DNA from: Thuidium tamariscinum
Taxonomy: Eukaryota; Streptophyta; Bryopsida; Hypnales; Thuidiaceae
Direction: 5' to 3'
DNA: 64,000 bases
Assembly (NCBI GenBank): GCA_947034885.2
Contig: OX344751.2
Location: 41,011,082 to 41,075,081 of the forward strand
The first letter of the stretch is position 1. Each line of letters opens with the position of its first letter. The position numbers were made by a program, and so were the translations under genes. Under the pieces are notes generated by a model. The model saw only the letters and a list, made by a program, of their open reading frames with translations. It was not told the origin of the DNA and searched no databases. Below, in pieces: positions 54,127-64,000 of this stretch.

Positions 54127-55356
54127 GACAGAGTTGTGTAGTTAGGTAGGATTTTGAGGTTTTGAGACGGAAGTTTCCTGGACGGATTTCCCGGATGTGG
54201 GCCCCGATCCGGAACTTTAGGGACAACTGGCCGGACCTTTCCGGATAATCCGGTTGGGCTCCAATTGGTTGTTTCGGATTTTCTTTTGCCTTGTTGGCAT
54301 TCCGTTTCTGTTTTTAGGCTTTGACTTTCATTTTGTTTTGAGCTTTTAAGGGGCAGGCAAGTTAGTTGGCCTGTCATTCCTTCCTAGTACATATTCCATT
54401 GTATTTCATTCCCTTCTTTAATTTGAGCTGGCGGATGGACATTCTAGCTCTGACTTGTGTTTGAGTCTTTTCTTGGTGTGTTCGTTGAAGTGTTGAGAGG
54501 CAAGAGGGACGGGTGAGGAGGAATCCGGATTCTTAGGCACTTGAAATCCGAACTGAGTGACCAACTTCCGAGAGTTAGGATCTTGAATCGTGAGTTTGAG
54601 CGTGGAGCCTTTAATTCACCGGAACGGTGATCCAATGTGAGTCCAGGAGTGACGAGGAGGAGGTTCCGGAACCGCAGGGGCGGATTCGTGCGGAGTTAAG
54701 CAGCTGCCATAGGAAAGTTCCGTCCACCGGAAGGTCTGCCAACCACTGAGTCGATCCGAAGAACTAGGAAAGTATGTCCTTTCAGGTCTAGGGGTTTTTG
54801 AATCTGTCGTTGTAGTAAGGGCAAGTGAAGTAGTCCTGAGTGACCTGCTAACCGGATTGGCCTAGAGCTATCCGATAAGTTGTGAGGATTCGGATCCGGC
54901 CCTAATACAACATCGGATATATTTTGGTGTTTTCGTGTGTTTTGTTTGAGAGGAGAGAGCGTGAGGTTTACGAGTGGTAAGTCCCTACCCCTCTAAAGAT
55001 CAAGAGAAGACTCCCTGAGGGTAAAACAGGGGTATCAAAAACCGATTATTGAGTGACGGAACCGGATTCCGGATTGAGATGGATCCGGGTAAAGGTGAAA
55101 TCCGGATCCGAGAAAGGAATCCGGTCATAGTTGAGAGACGGATCCAGAAAGAAACGACGGATCCGGAAAAGAGTTCCGGAAGACAAGTTGGTATTCCGGA
55201 TTAAGAGTAGTAACTTGGGTGTTTTGAGCTAGGAAACCTAGAAACCGGAAAATGCAACTATTAGTAACATCTGGAATCTCCTGGGACGATATTCCGTATC
55301 ATATTATCACGTTTGAGTGTGATAAAGGTGCTTTCTGCTAGACTGCGCATACGACA
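54127..55356 (+). other. LTR-E 3' tail, CCGGA-rich
   Basis: No ORF. GGATCCGG, TTCCGGA and ATCCGGAT words recur throughout, densest at 55050-55205. Confidence 0.5.
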
Positions 55357-56089
55357 ATGTAGACAAGGGGATTCTTGATTCTTTACGTGTTATATTTCAA
55401 TTTCATTTTGTAGACTTTTTCATGCAGTAATTTAGGAATGAACAAATGAGAGTAAATTTTATGACAAAAATTACAAAATATTTGCATAAGAGAATTCAAA
55501 TTTGAGATTCTATGCATAGACCTCAACACCTTATCACCTTGCATACAAGATATTCAACATATTTTTCTAAATGGCACATCATAAAGAATTTGTTAATTTA
55601 TTTACATTATTTTTTGAAATTTAGAGGCATGCAATGTGGCCTAACCATTTATGCTAATATAGGAATATCATGTCCTATTACAAAATAATGGGTGGGGGAA
55701 ACTATTTTCAAGAGCTTCATCAACCATAGTTTATCTATAAGCAAGATCACCAATTATCCATTTGTCAATTACTTCTTTGAAGCAATACACCCAACTTCCT
55801 CATTAAGCACCTTAATGTTGATGTATTTTCAAATACTTCACTATTGTATTTTTCCATATTATTAATTAATTTTCATCAAGTTGGCAAATTTTCCAATAGA
55901 ATACAAAATAGATTCCATTGTATATTTATACTTTGCTTGCATTCTCTCTATACTCTTCTCTAAATGTTATCACTTGTTCACAGAGAATAATTTTAGAGTC
56001 ATCTACCAACAATTCTTTAATTTTTAGGAAAAATAGTAAACAAGTTGAAAAATCTCAATCTAATGCCAAAAAATTCCAAAATAAAAGAG
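55357..56089. other. AT-rich interior of the hAT-type element
   Basis: No gene or repeat recognised apart from the LTR-E target duplication at its start. Confidence 0.4.
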
Positions 56090-56655
56090 AATGTTACAAA
56101 GGCAAGGCAATGGCTCCCACCTCCACCTCCAATTGCCCTACACCCGCGGTTGCCCACAAGAGGTCGCCCCAAGACCCGAAGTAGCCCCAAAATGGCCAAA
56201 AATGGCCCAAAAATGACTTTTTTTGAACTTGGACAAGGGAATGGCTCCCACCTCCACCCGCGGTCGCCCTAGACCCGCGTTCTCCTACCTTTGGTCGCCC
56301 CACACCCGCGGTCGCCCACAAGAGGTCGCCCCTAGACCCGAAGTAGCCCCAAAATGGCCCAAAATGGCCCAAAAATGACTTTTTTGAACTTGGACAAGGG
56401 AATGGCTCCCACCTCCACCCGCAGTCGCCCTAGACCCGCGTTCTCCTACCTTCGGTCGCCCCACACCCGCGGTCGCCCACAAGAGGTCGCCTCAAGACCT
56501 GAAGTAGCCCCAAAATGGCCCAAAATGGCCCAAAAATGACTTTTTTTGAACTTGGACAAGAGAATGGCTCCCACCTCCACCTGCGGTCGCCCTAGACCCG
56601 CGTTCTCCTACCTTCGGTCGCCCCACACCCGCGGTCGCCTACAAGAGGTCGCCCT
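56090..56655 (+). repeat. ~162-bp tandem repeats with GGTCGCCC words
   Basis: Four units, the first shortened. Units 2-4 start with GAACTTGGACAAG at 56225, 56386 and 56548. Each contains CGGTCGCCC three or four times and GCCCAAAATGGCCC. The word is the one in the element's subterminal arrays. Proline-rich ORFs here are by-products of the repeat. Confidence 0.85.
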
Positions 56656-56989
56656 TGAGAAGTGGTCGCGAAAGAAACATAGAGTATGGCATTTTTTTGA
56701 AAAATGGAGGGAAAGAATAGTCTAGCTCATTGTGAGTAGTTACACTTGCTTCAATTTCTGAATTTATTAATGTACCTTCTATGTTTGGTGACCTAAGAAA
56801 ATGTTTATGTTTGAAATTAGACTTCAATGCCTAAATGTCTAATCTCATTTGCTAAATATTAAAGCTCTTCTCAAAATTTGTTTACTTTGGATTGTCTATA
56901 GTAAGGTTTTAATTTTTGTGTATCTAATTTAACCTATGAGTTCTTTCTACTGGATAATTGGAGTGATAAGGTCACAACTTTCATTGAGG

Positions 56990-59610
56990 ATTCAGATTTT
57001 GCGGAAAGGGAAATTTATTATTGTATGAATGTTTATGTAAATGGAATTTTAATTTTTAATGTATTGATAAATTAAATGGGGAACAATCTACATTAATCTC
57101 TATTTATTATTTTGTATTTTGAAATCCAATACACTATGAGGATGATTCATTGACATTTACATAAACTAAAAGGAGAAGTTATCATTTAAATCTCTTTCTT
57201 TTTATTTTAAAATCTTAAATTGAAGTAGTAAATAATACTTGAGTAGAATGGTGCTTCAAGAATGGAAAATTTTAATGGATATCTTCTTATACAAATCTCA
57301 ATCTATTATTTTGTATTCTAGAATTTATTTGATAAATGTTTTTTACCACAACAATTCTTTGACATTTTTGTAAGTCAAAAAGCAAATGTTTTCATTTAAA
57401 TATCTTTCCACTAATTTTTAGGATTGAGATGAAGGTGGTGAAATATTAAGATATGAGTATGGTGATACTTTGGAAATAGAGAACTCAAATGGATAAATTG
57501 TTATTGAAATCTCTATCCACTATTTTGAGTTCTAACATCCACTTGATAAATAATTTACCAAAAAGATGAGCCTTCAAATTAAAGTTGCATAAATCTAAAA
57601 GAGGAGTTTCATTTTTTTAATCTCTTTCCTCTAATTTTAAAGACAAAATTAAGGTTGTGTTTAAATAAAACATGAGTACCATGATGCTTGAAAAATGAAG
57701 AAATTCAAATGGGCTTATGGGAAAATTGTTATTGAAATCTTTATCTACTATTTTGAGTTCTAAAATCTATTTGATAGAATAATCCACCATGAGGATAAGC
57801 CTTCAAAATAAAGTTATATAAATAAAAAAGAGAAGTTTCACTTATATCTCTTCCCTCTAATTTTTAGGATAAAATCAAGATGGTGCCTAAATAAGACATG
57901 ACAATGATGATGGTTTGAAAATAGGAAAAATTGAAATAGGCAAGTTGTTATTAAAGTCTCCATCCCCTATTTTGAGTTCTAAAATTTGCTTGATAAATAA
58001 TTTGCCATTAGGATGAGCCTTCAAATAACATTTGTAGAAATAAAAATTAAATTTTTTTAATTTAAAGTTCTTCCTTTTTATTTTTGATTTATTGTTGAAG
58101 GTGGAGATTGATAAATAGTACACAAATATAATGATGCTTGAAAAATAGAGAATTTTAAATCGAGAAGATTGTTCACAAATATCCATGCATTCTTTTTTAT
58201 TCTAAAATTCACTTAATGAATATTACACCATTAGAATGACTTTAAGATTTGATTAGATGAAAAGGGAAAGTTTTCATTTAAATCTCTTCTTTTTAGTTTT
58301 TAAGCTTTTGGTGAAGGTAATGAAGAATACATGAATATGTTGATGCTTGGAAAGTAGAGAAATTCAAATGGAGAAGTTTTTAGTTACACAAAATTCTAAT
58401 AATTATTTTGTATCCTATAATTCACTTTATAAATCTTGGGGGATGCACTTTGTAATATATTAGGACATTACGTGCATTCAAGCCCTTATAAGATGGGGGC
58501 AATGTAGGTACATTTGGTGAATTAAAATAGACCTATCTTTACCTAAATTTTTAAAGTTAGGTAATTTCAATAACCCTATCTTTATTTTGAATTTTTCTTG
58601 GGCGCTAATTAATTATACACTATGTTCATTATACATAAGAAAGACATGCATTTTTTTTGCAAATAATTACAAAGAAAAAAGAATTTGTCATTAAAACTTT
58701 GATTAAACATGTGATACATTTAGAGGCTAAAGACTAGATAAGTAATACTTCCATTTTAAACAATTTCATTCAAACACATTCAAAGTGTGAGTACTCATAA
58801 GAGCACAACCATTAGTTGTCACCATTAGTTGTCACCCATTAGTTGTCACTCTCATTTACATGTAGAGCTCATGCTCTCATAGTATTTAGCTCATAGGATT
58901 CCTTATTTCAAACTTAGTATACTTCATAAAAGTTCAAATTTCTAGAGATCCTTTTTGGCTACCCTTATTTAGAAAAACAAATTTGATAAAGTTGTGTATT
59001 ATTTTCTACCCTTCATTATTTATAATGATAATAGCTCATTTTAGTGATGCTAATTTATTTCTAAAAATTGTTTAAAATTTAGGCTAAGGGAATTAAAAGC
59101 ACCTTTCATTTGATTGCATGCTATAATTAAATAAACCAGAAGTGCCCCCCCCTCCTAAGTTATAAATTTCACACAATTAGAATGACTATGAGATTTATAT
59201 AAAATCAAAAGAGAAGTTCTAAGTTAAAATAATCTCTTCCCTCTAGTTTTAAAATTTTTGGTGAAGGTGGTAAATTATACATAAATATAATGATGCTTGA
59301 AAAATAGAAAAATTGAAGTGATGAAGTTCTTACACAAATATCCATTCATTATTTTGTATTTTGAAATCTAATTATTTAATAATACAGCTTTAGAATGATT
59401 CTTTGACTTTTACATAAATTACAAGGAGAAGTTTTAATTCAAATCTATTTCTTCTAATTTTTAAATTTAGGTGAAGATGCTAACTTGCTAAGAAATATAA
59501 GAATATAATGATGCTTGGAGATTAGAAAAAATCAAATGGGGATGATTTAAAAAAAAAATCACAATCCATAATTTTATATTTCAAAATCTTTTTGATAAGT
59601 AATACATTAG
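56990..59610 (+). repeat. ~220-bp AT-rich tandem array
   Basis: Diverged units are recognisable by GATGCTTGAAAAATAGA-like words near 57245, 57462, 57681, 57910, 58132, 58343, 59293 and 59510, i.e. spacing of 211-229 bases. Each unit also has AAATCTCTTCC-TCTAATTTT and TATTTTGAGTTCTAAAAT. The array is split by a MITE at 58435-59159. Confidence 0.75.
58435..59159. mobile_element. hAT-type MITE, 725 bp
   Basis: It lies within the 220-bp array. The 8-bp target duplication TTATAAAT is at 58427-58434 and 59160-59167. The ends are CTTGGGGGATGCACTT and, inverted, CTTAGGAGGGGGGGGCACTT. No ORF. A small ACCATTAGTTGTC repeat lies near 58809-58850. Confidence 0.8.
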
Positions 59611-60724
59611 TAGATTGTAATCTTCTAAAGTTTCATTGTCTCCACAAGGGGGTAAAGTGGATTTTGTACAAGTTCCTATAATGTCAAATTTTTATGGAAC
59701 TTCTTGAAACATTATTATAAGATAGAGAATCTTATTGGCTTTCTAGAAATGTAGTTTTATTTGAATTAGTGCCTAAAAGCAAGAGTCATATCACAATAAG
59801 CTTAGATCTAAATTATGTAGGTAAAAACAAATCCACAAAAATTAAATTTTTTTTTCTTATATATTGTAATTTTGTCTACTTAGAACTTTGATTCATTTTA
59901 TTTAGATTGGTGATGCAAAGATTATGAATCATTTTGTTTTGTGGACAATAATAATAAGATTTTGAAATTGTTTGAGATAGGATTCATTTTTTACTTCAAT
60001 TTTAATTTTTTTAAAAGCAGTTTTGTAGTATTAACATTGATTAATCGAACAATCTCACCATTAGGATTAGCATTTCTATTTCCACATTTCCACCTTAGAG
60101 CTATTAATTTTTTTTCCTCTATGATGTACCTTCTACTTAATAATTTAAAATAAAATGACAACCACATTATTTTTCTAACTTTCATTTTTCCTACATTCTC
60201 AACTTAATTTTGAATGATATATTAAGTTAAGATCTAAAGTGAAAACTTTTTAAGTTAAGAAAATCAAATCTCTTAAGCTAAAGTAGACCAACCCATTTCC
60301 ATTTGTAACTCTATTCCACCAACTAGACTAGCCTATTTCCGTCACTCTAGTTTTGGCCCCATTTCTACCTCCCCCCCCCCCCAATTCCCTTCATTCTATG
60401 ACAAAATCAAGGATTTTATGACAAGTTGGAGTAACGTGTCACTATTTAAATAGAAAATATCTAGTTGTTGATTAGGTGGTTATACAATGTTTATAAGTTG
60501 TTTATGATCCTAGCCTAGGCGGTTTTGTAATTTAGGATTGTCTACTTCAAAAATTCATAGAAATTACAATTTTGATTGAAAAATTATAATTTCATTTGGG
60601 TTTGATTCAAGAAACATGTGCACACTTCAAATAAATATGTACCCCTTTTAGAATTGACTCCAATATAGCTAGATTGCAAATAGGCATGTCTACCTTAGTT
60701 TGTCATTGTCCCCTAAAACATAGT
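59611..60724. other. AT-rich interior of the hAT-type element
   Basis: No gene seen. A run of 14 C near 60371 is the only landmark. Confidence 0.4.
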
Positions 60725-61220
60725 TTTTTCACTTTGAATGCAATTATCTTGCAATCTATGTGGTGAAAATTTTTGAAATTTTTTTCACATATTCTTATAG
60801 TATAATATTGTAAGATCCTTCCATTACATTTGCAAAAAATTCCATTAAAATTTTTTTTTGCTCTTTATACTAGAAATGGCAGTTTTGAGTGTTTTTTTGA
60901 CAATTGCAACAAAGAGGTCGCCCACTCGAGGTCGCCCCTTGACCAGAGGTCGCCTAACCAAGGTCGCCCCTAGACAAGAGGTCGCCCACCCGAGGTCGCC
61001 ATAGTCCCCCAAAACATAATTTCTACACTTTGAATGCAATTATCTTGCAATCTGTGTGGTGAAAATTTTTGAAATTTTTTTCACATATTCTCATACTATA
61101 ATATTACAAGATCCTACCATTATATATGAAAAAAATTTCATTTCTAATTTTTTTTGTTTTTTGTACTAAAAATGGCAGTTTTAAGTGTTTTTTTGACAAT
61201 TGCAACAAAGAGGTCGCCCA
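60725..61220 (+). repeat. ~296-bp direct duplication
   Basis: CACTTTGAATGCAATTATC at 60731 and again near 61027, each followed by the same ~195 bases ending CAATTGCAACAAAGAGGTCGCCC. The second copy leads into the terminal GGTCGCCC array. Confidence 0.85.
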
Positions 61221-61440
61221 CCCGCGGTCGCCCCTTGACAAGAGGTCGCCTACCCGCGATCGCCTCTTGATAAGAGGTCGCCCCCAAACCAGAGGTCGCC
61301 CCTCGACAAGAGGTTGCCCTCAAATTGGACACGTGGTCGTCCTATTTTGAAGCGCGGTCGCCCTTCCCGAAGTCGCCCTCAAAATTAGACACGCGGTCGC
61401 CCTATCTTGAAGCGCAGTCGCCCCACCCGAAGTCGCCTAC
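60908..61440 (-). repeat. Right subterminal GGTCGCCC array
   Basis: More than fifteen copies of AGGTCGCCC or CGGTCGCCC at ~18-35-bp spacing, in inverted orientation to the left-end array at 49545-49655. Confidence 0.8.
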
Positions 61441-61693
61441 CCAAAGTTCCACATCACTCTGAACAATCTGCCACGTATGCCAAATCCATTTACCGTAGGG
61501 TAAAAATTTTTTACCTTACTCGACGGGCTGCGACAGGGTAGCGACATGTTGTCACCTACGACACACGACGTCGGATGTCCTACACGACACCAAAACCCAA
61601 AAATATGTCCGACAAGAAAACCCTGTGCTTATGTTATGATAATCAATCTTTGTTGGATTTTGTACTCATTTTAAGACTTGGTTGTGCACGTAG

Positions 61694-62422
61694 GAAGTGG
61701 AGAGTAGAATGTGAAGCAAATCCAAGCACTTCACCATTAATAGAGTGGATTCAGAGTACAATACGAGGTTTAGACTTGAATTTGGAGAACCCAGAGGACA
61801 TGGACCGGTTTTTGCTCAGCACAAGACCCTTACAAAGAGCCACTTGGTATGCAAGGCTCATGTCATTTGGAAACCACTTTCGGGTTGAAGATTCAAGCAC
61901 CATGCAATTGTTGAGCTATAATAGTGGCGTAGTGTCTATTTTCCAGCATCCGACTGGAATTCTAAGGACTCATTGGTCAATTACGTGGGAGTACTCAAGG
62001 ATGTTTTACAATTGGATTATGGTGCTTTGACCACACCCATCATTTTATTACATTGTGAGTGGGTGAAGACCCACGATAGTCGAGGTAATTCTACATACAT
62101 CAGGGACGACTCCGATTTCCTTCTGGTCCACTTTCGACACAAATTGCCGCGCTTGGCGGAGCCCTTCATTTTTGCGAGCCAAGCCACACAAGTTTTCTTT
62201 TCTGACGTAGTAGAAAGACCTGGCTGGAAAGTAGTCTTACGTAGAGAGGCAAGAGCAAGACGGGAAGTCATAGATACTACAGACGCCTTTATAACTACTA
62301 CAGTAGAGACAACAGGCCTAACAGCTCCTCGGAGGTTGCCGATCCTCCCGCAGTCAGTGAATCTAGTCGGGGCCATAGAATTATCACAGGAGAATAACTT
62401 ATTAGCTCAGGAAGGTTATTAG
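61694..62422 (+). pseudogene. CACTA-3 transposase, DUF4216 exon, one frameshift
   Basis: After a GCACGTAG acceptor it reads KWRVECEANPSTSPLIEWIQ, NPEDMDRFLLSTRPLQRAT and GNHFRVEDSS to IFQHPTGI. A 1-base deletion near 61964 shifts the frame. In the new frame it continues LVNYVGVLKDVLQLDYGAL, LLHCEWVKTHD, PRLAEPFIFASQATQVFFSD and ARARREVIDTTDAF, ending LLAQEGY. Its homology to CACTA-1 and CACTA-2 fixed the exon start. Confidence 0.85.
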
Positions 62423-63377
62423 GTATTAGCGGTAGATTTGAATCGCATGACTATACCAAATTACCAATGTACACCTATGGCGGGTGTAGTTTTGCTGAAT
62501 CCTTGGGTACCTTAAAACCCTAAACCCAAACTTCAATTTGCATGCTTAAACATCTTTCAGCACTTTAGACCTTGGTATTCAGGGCAGTCTCTCAAAAGTT
62601 GAACATGAGTCGCAAAGAAGTTGAGAATGAGTTGCATAGAAGTTATACAGTCCCAAGTGCAACTACAGTTGAAATGTAGTATACCTCCAGTTGAATTGGA
62701 GTTGAATCGAAGTAGTTATTAGGAGGTCTTCATTGGAAGTGTGAGAGAATGTGCAATTACCTACCTTTGTCAAACTTTGTCATCATGTGTCTTGAATTGC
62801 AGTTGCAATTCCAAGTTAGTCTGAAGATTGAGGAATTTGGTGATTTGATACTGAAAACAACGTCATGGTAGATGGTCTTGTTCAATATCTACGACGATTT
62901 CTTGAAAACAATGTCATTATGCAATGCATTCTCTAGACGCATCGTCAGACCTACAGTCTTCATATTAAGAATGAGTCACGGTAAGATGTTCTTGAAGCCC
63001 AACTGAAGAGTTATTCCTCAGTTGCACCATATCAGGCCCAACCTCACCGATGACCACTGGACGAAGGTCGAACTTGCCTTCAGGGATTTGAACAAACAAA
63101 GACAACAAATGTTCACGGAGATGAATTAATTGTAAGAATGTTGAATCCTTATGAGCAAGCGACATTCAGTTTTCGATGTTTAGGGGTGATTGTTTGCTAT
63201 GTCTACCACTAATTTCCATGTGTGTGTGAACCACATATATGTGAACTCATCATTGTAGGTATAGTGCAACCCTTCCAAGTTTGCAGAATCGTTGTGTTAC
63301 TAGTATTGGACCCCTAAACGGAACTGCAGTCATTTTGTAGTCGCAATCCAGTAACTAGGTAAATGAATACCATCCAC
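62423..63377. repeat. CACTA-3 right subterminal region, inner part
   Basis: No convincing gene. GAGTCGCA, AGTTGAA and AGTTGCA words at 62600-62700 are degenerate family repeats. Confidence 0.45.
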
Positions 63378-63455
63378 CACTATAACAAAATATGGTCTGA
63401 AAAAACCGTAGTCATTTTTTACTACGGTTTTTTCAGACCACGTTTTTCTCTAGTG
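63378..63455. mobile_element. 78-bp mini-CACTA MITE
   Basis: It starts CACTATAACAAAATATGG and ends CGTTTTTCTCTAGTG. The arms pair through GGTCTGAAAAAACCGTAGT, a 19-bp perfect stem, with a loop of about 9 bases. CAC lies on both sides (63375-63377 and 63456-63458), fitting a 3-bp CACTA-type duplication. Essentially only terminal repeats remain. Confidence 0.7.
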
Positions 63456-63803
63456 CACGTTAGCACGTTTGGCTTCCCGTCTTTTCCATGGGGAAAAAAT
63501 GCAACAAAAGAAATCCCCAAGTCATTTTTGAGTACTAGGAGAGTCAGCCACATTCTCAAAATTTGACTGCGCTTGTCTTCTCAATGACTCTGACAGCCAC
63601 GTCACCGCAAATGCACCCTAAACCAAAGGAGAAATGGAAATGAAGTTCAGTCTTCGTCAATACATCATCCTCCAGTCATATCCATAACTAAAGAATGACT
63701 TAGACACTGCCGGTACCTTACAGATGGTGCAATTACAAAGTAGGTAGTCATTCTTCAATCAAAGCGGACAAGCAGTCATTTCGGACCTCAATTTCTTGTA
63801 GTG
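63456..63803 (-). repeat. CACTA-3 right end with terminal inverted repeat
   Basis: AGTCATTTTTG, AATGACTTAG and AGTCATTC words lead to the terminus. The complement of 63760-63803 begins CACTACAAGAAATTGAGG and continues to AAATGACTG. Confidence 0.8.
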
Positions 63804-64000
63804 CTTGTGATCTAATTGCTCAATGTTTACACGTGTCAATAATGTCTTAGCATTGTTAGGCATAAGCTTATCAAGGAGTTCATCAAAAAGCTCATCAACC
63901 TTGTTGTTGACATTCTCCAATTCAATTGCATACTTGACTATCAATCACTTAACAACCCTACAAATCTTCAAACTAAATGCAATATTATCTTGAAGTTCAT
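63804..64000 (-). other. DNA flanking CACTA-3, possible coding fragment
   Basis: The reverse strand reads ELQDNIAFSLKICRVVK, a stop, then LIVKYAIELENVNNKVDELF, DELLDKLMPNNAKTLL and RVNIEQLDHK up to the CACTA-3 end. The regular heptad-like composition and balanced residues suggest former coding sequence cut by the insertion. One TGA is in frame. I do not recognise the protein; it could be another transposon. Confidence 0.35.

Larger units (their letters stand above)
51588..55356 (+). mobile_element. LTR-E, TG...CA element with one large ORF, 3769 bp
   Basis: It starts TGTCGCAGTCCGG and ends GCGCATACGACA, with the target duplication ATGTA (51583-51587 and 55357-55361). TATATAAA lies at 51959, an ORF at 52141-54126, and a 1.2-kb tail. 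It is the partner of LTR-D: same ends, same protein, same CCGGA-rich composition. Solo LTR with an ORF or a single-ORF element; no gag-pol or second LTR is visible. Confidence 0.87.
49362..61625. mobile_element. hAT-type non-autonomous element, 12.3 kb
   Basis: The ends are CAGGGTTTTC and its inverse GAAAACCCTG, with the 8-bp target duplication TGCTTATG (49354-49361 and 61626-61633). It lies in the intron between the CACTA-3 DUF4218 and DUF4216 exons. GGGCGACC words face inward at both ends (49560-49655 and, inverted, 60915-61440). No hAT transposase is recognisable. The inside is AT-rich, with tandem arrays and three smaller elements (49711-50600, 51588-55356, 58435-59159). Confidence 0.9.
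48064..63803 (+). mobile_element. CACTA-3, right part
   Basis: A third member of the CACTA family, seen from within its tnp2/DUF4218 intron to its right end. The end reads inverted CACTACAAGAAATTGAGG and then AAATGACTGC (63803 leftward). The left part lies before base 1, beyond LTR-A. It carries DUF4218 and DUF4216 exons on the + strand, a 12.3-kb hAT-type insertion between them, and a 78-bp mini-CACTA near its end. Being the host of LTR-A, it is the oldest element here. Confidence 0.85.

Noticed and set aside
56017..56539. Gly/Arg/Pro-rich ORFs on both strands
   Set aside because: Shadows of the 162-bp GGTCGCCC tandem repeat.
60908..61440. CRISPR-like array of GGTCGCCC repeats with variable spacers
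   Set aside because: Repeats are too short and irregular, lie at a transposon end in plant DNA, and have an inverted partner array at the other end.
49362..61625. Autonomous hAT transposon
   Set aside because: No ORF with hAT dimerisation or RNase H-like motifs was found. The only long ORF belongs to the inserted LTR-E.
1..64000. tRNA, rRNA or host housekeeping genes
   Set aside because: None recognised on either strand on reading through. All sizable ORFs trace to transposons or to repeat shadows.

Overview
This window reads as nuclear DNA of a land plant made almost entirely of transposable elements nested inside one another. The evidence is plant CACTA (En/Spm) transposase domains split by GT-AG introns, very long plant-type LTRs, hAT-type elements with 8-bp target duplications, and low-complexity AT-rich spacer. 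No housekeeping gene, rRNA, tRNA or CRISPR array was recognised. The species cannot be named from the sequence. The CACTA proteins look distant from flowering-plant ones, so a seedless or other large-genome plant is my guess (inference).

Layout. The outermost element is CACTA-3, whose left end lies before base 1 and whose right end is at 63803. It is interrupted by LTR-A, seen as 1-43, 21057-22696 and 47961-48063. LTR-A is itself split by two near-complete CACTA elements of the same family: CACTA-1 (44-21056, duplicated target AAA) and CACTA-2 (22697-47960, opposite orientation, duplicated target TTG). CACTA-1 carries a hAT-type foldback element (1365-2000) and an ORF-bearing LTR-like element, LTR-D (16005-19815). 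CACTA-2 carries two solo LTRs of the LTR-A family, LTR-B (25702-29961) and LTR-C (39033-42998), and a small TIR element (37533-38277). Right of LTR-A, CACTA-3 carries a 12.3-kb hAT-type element (49362-61625). That element contains a second ORF-bearing LTR-like element (LTR-E, 51588-55356), a foldback element, tandem arrays and a 725-bp MITE (58435-59159). A 78-bp mini-CACTA lies at 63378-63455. The last 197 bases are the DNA into which CACTA-3 inserted.

Gene content. Each full CACTA has two divergent transcription units. One is the transposase: a basic first exon, a transposase-associated Cys domain plus tnp2 exon, a DUF4218 exon and a DUF4216 exon. The other is an accessory gene on the opposite strand. 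Its exons encode a short N-terminal module, a Ptta/En/Spm-type (TNPA-like) module, an FCP1/NIF-like HAD domain whose two catalytic Asp are replaced by Asn and His, and a TNP1-like C-terminal module. All three transposase copies are broken by stops, frameshifts or insertions. The FCP1-like ORF of CACTA-1 is still open for 617 codons.

Most interesting. (1) A 32-codon exon-like ORF with a splice-donor-like end lies inside the LTR-A/B/C family; between copies A and B all eight differences are synonymous. (2) LTR-D and LTR-E have TG...CA ends and 5-bp target duplications, and each carries one large ORF encoding the same unrecognised protein, set in CCGGA-rich DNA. (3) The divergent CACTA accessory gene carries a pseudophosphatase-like domain.
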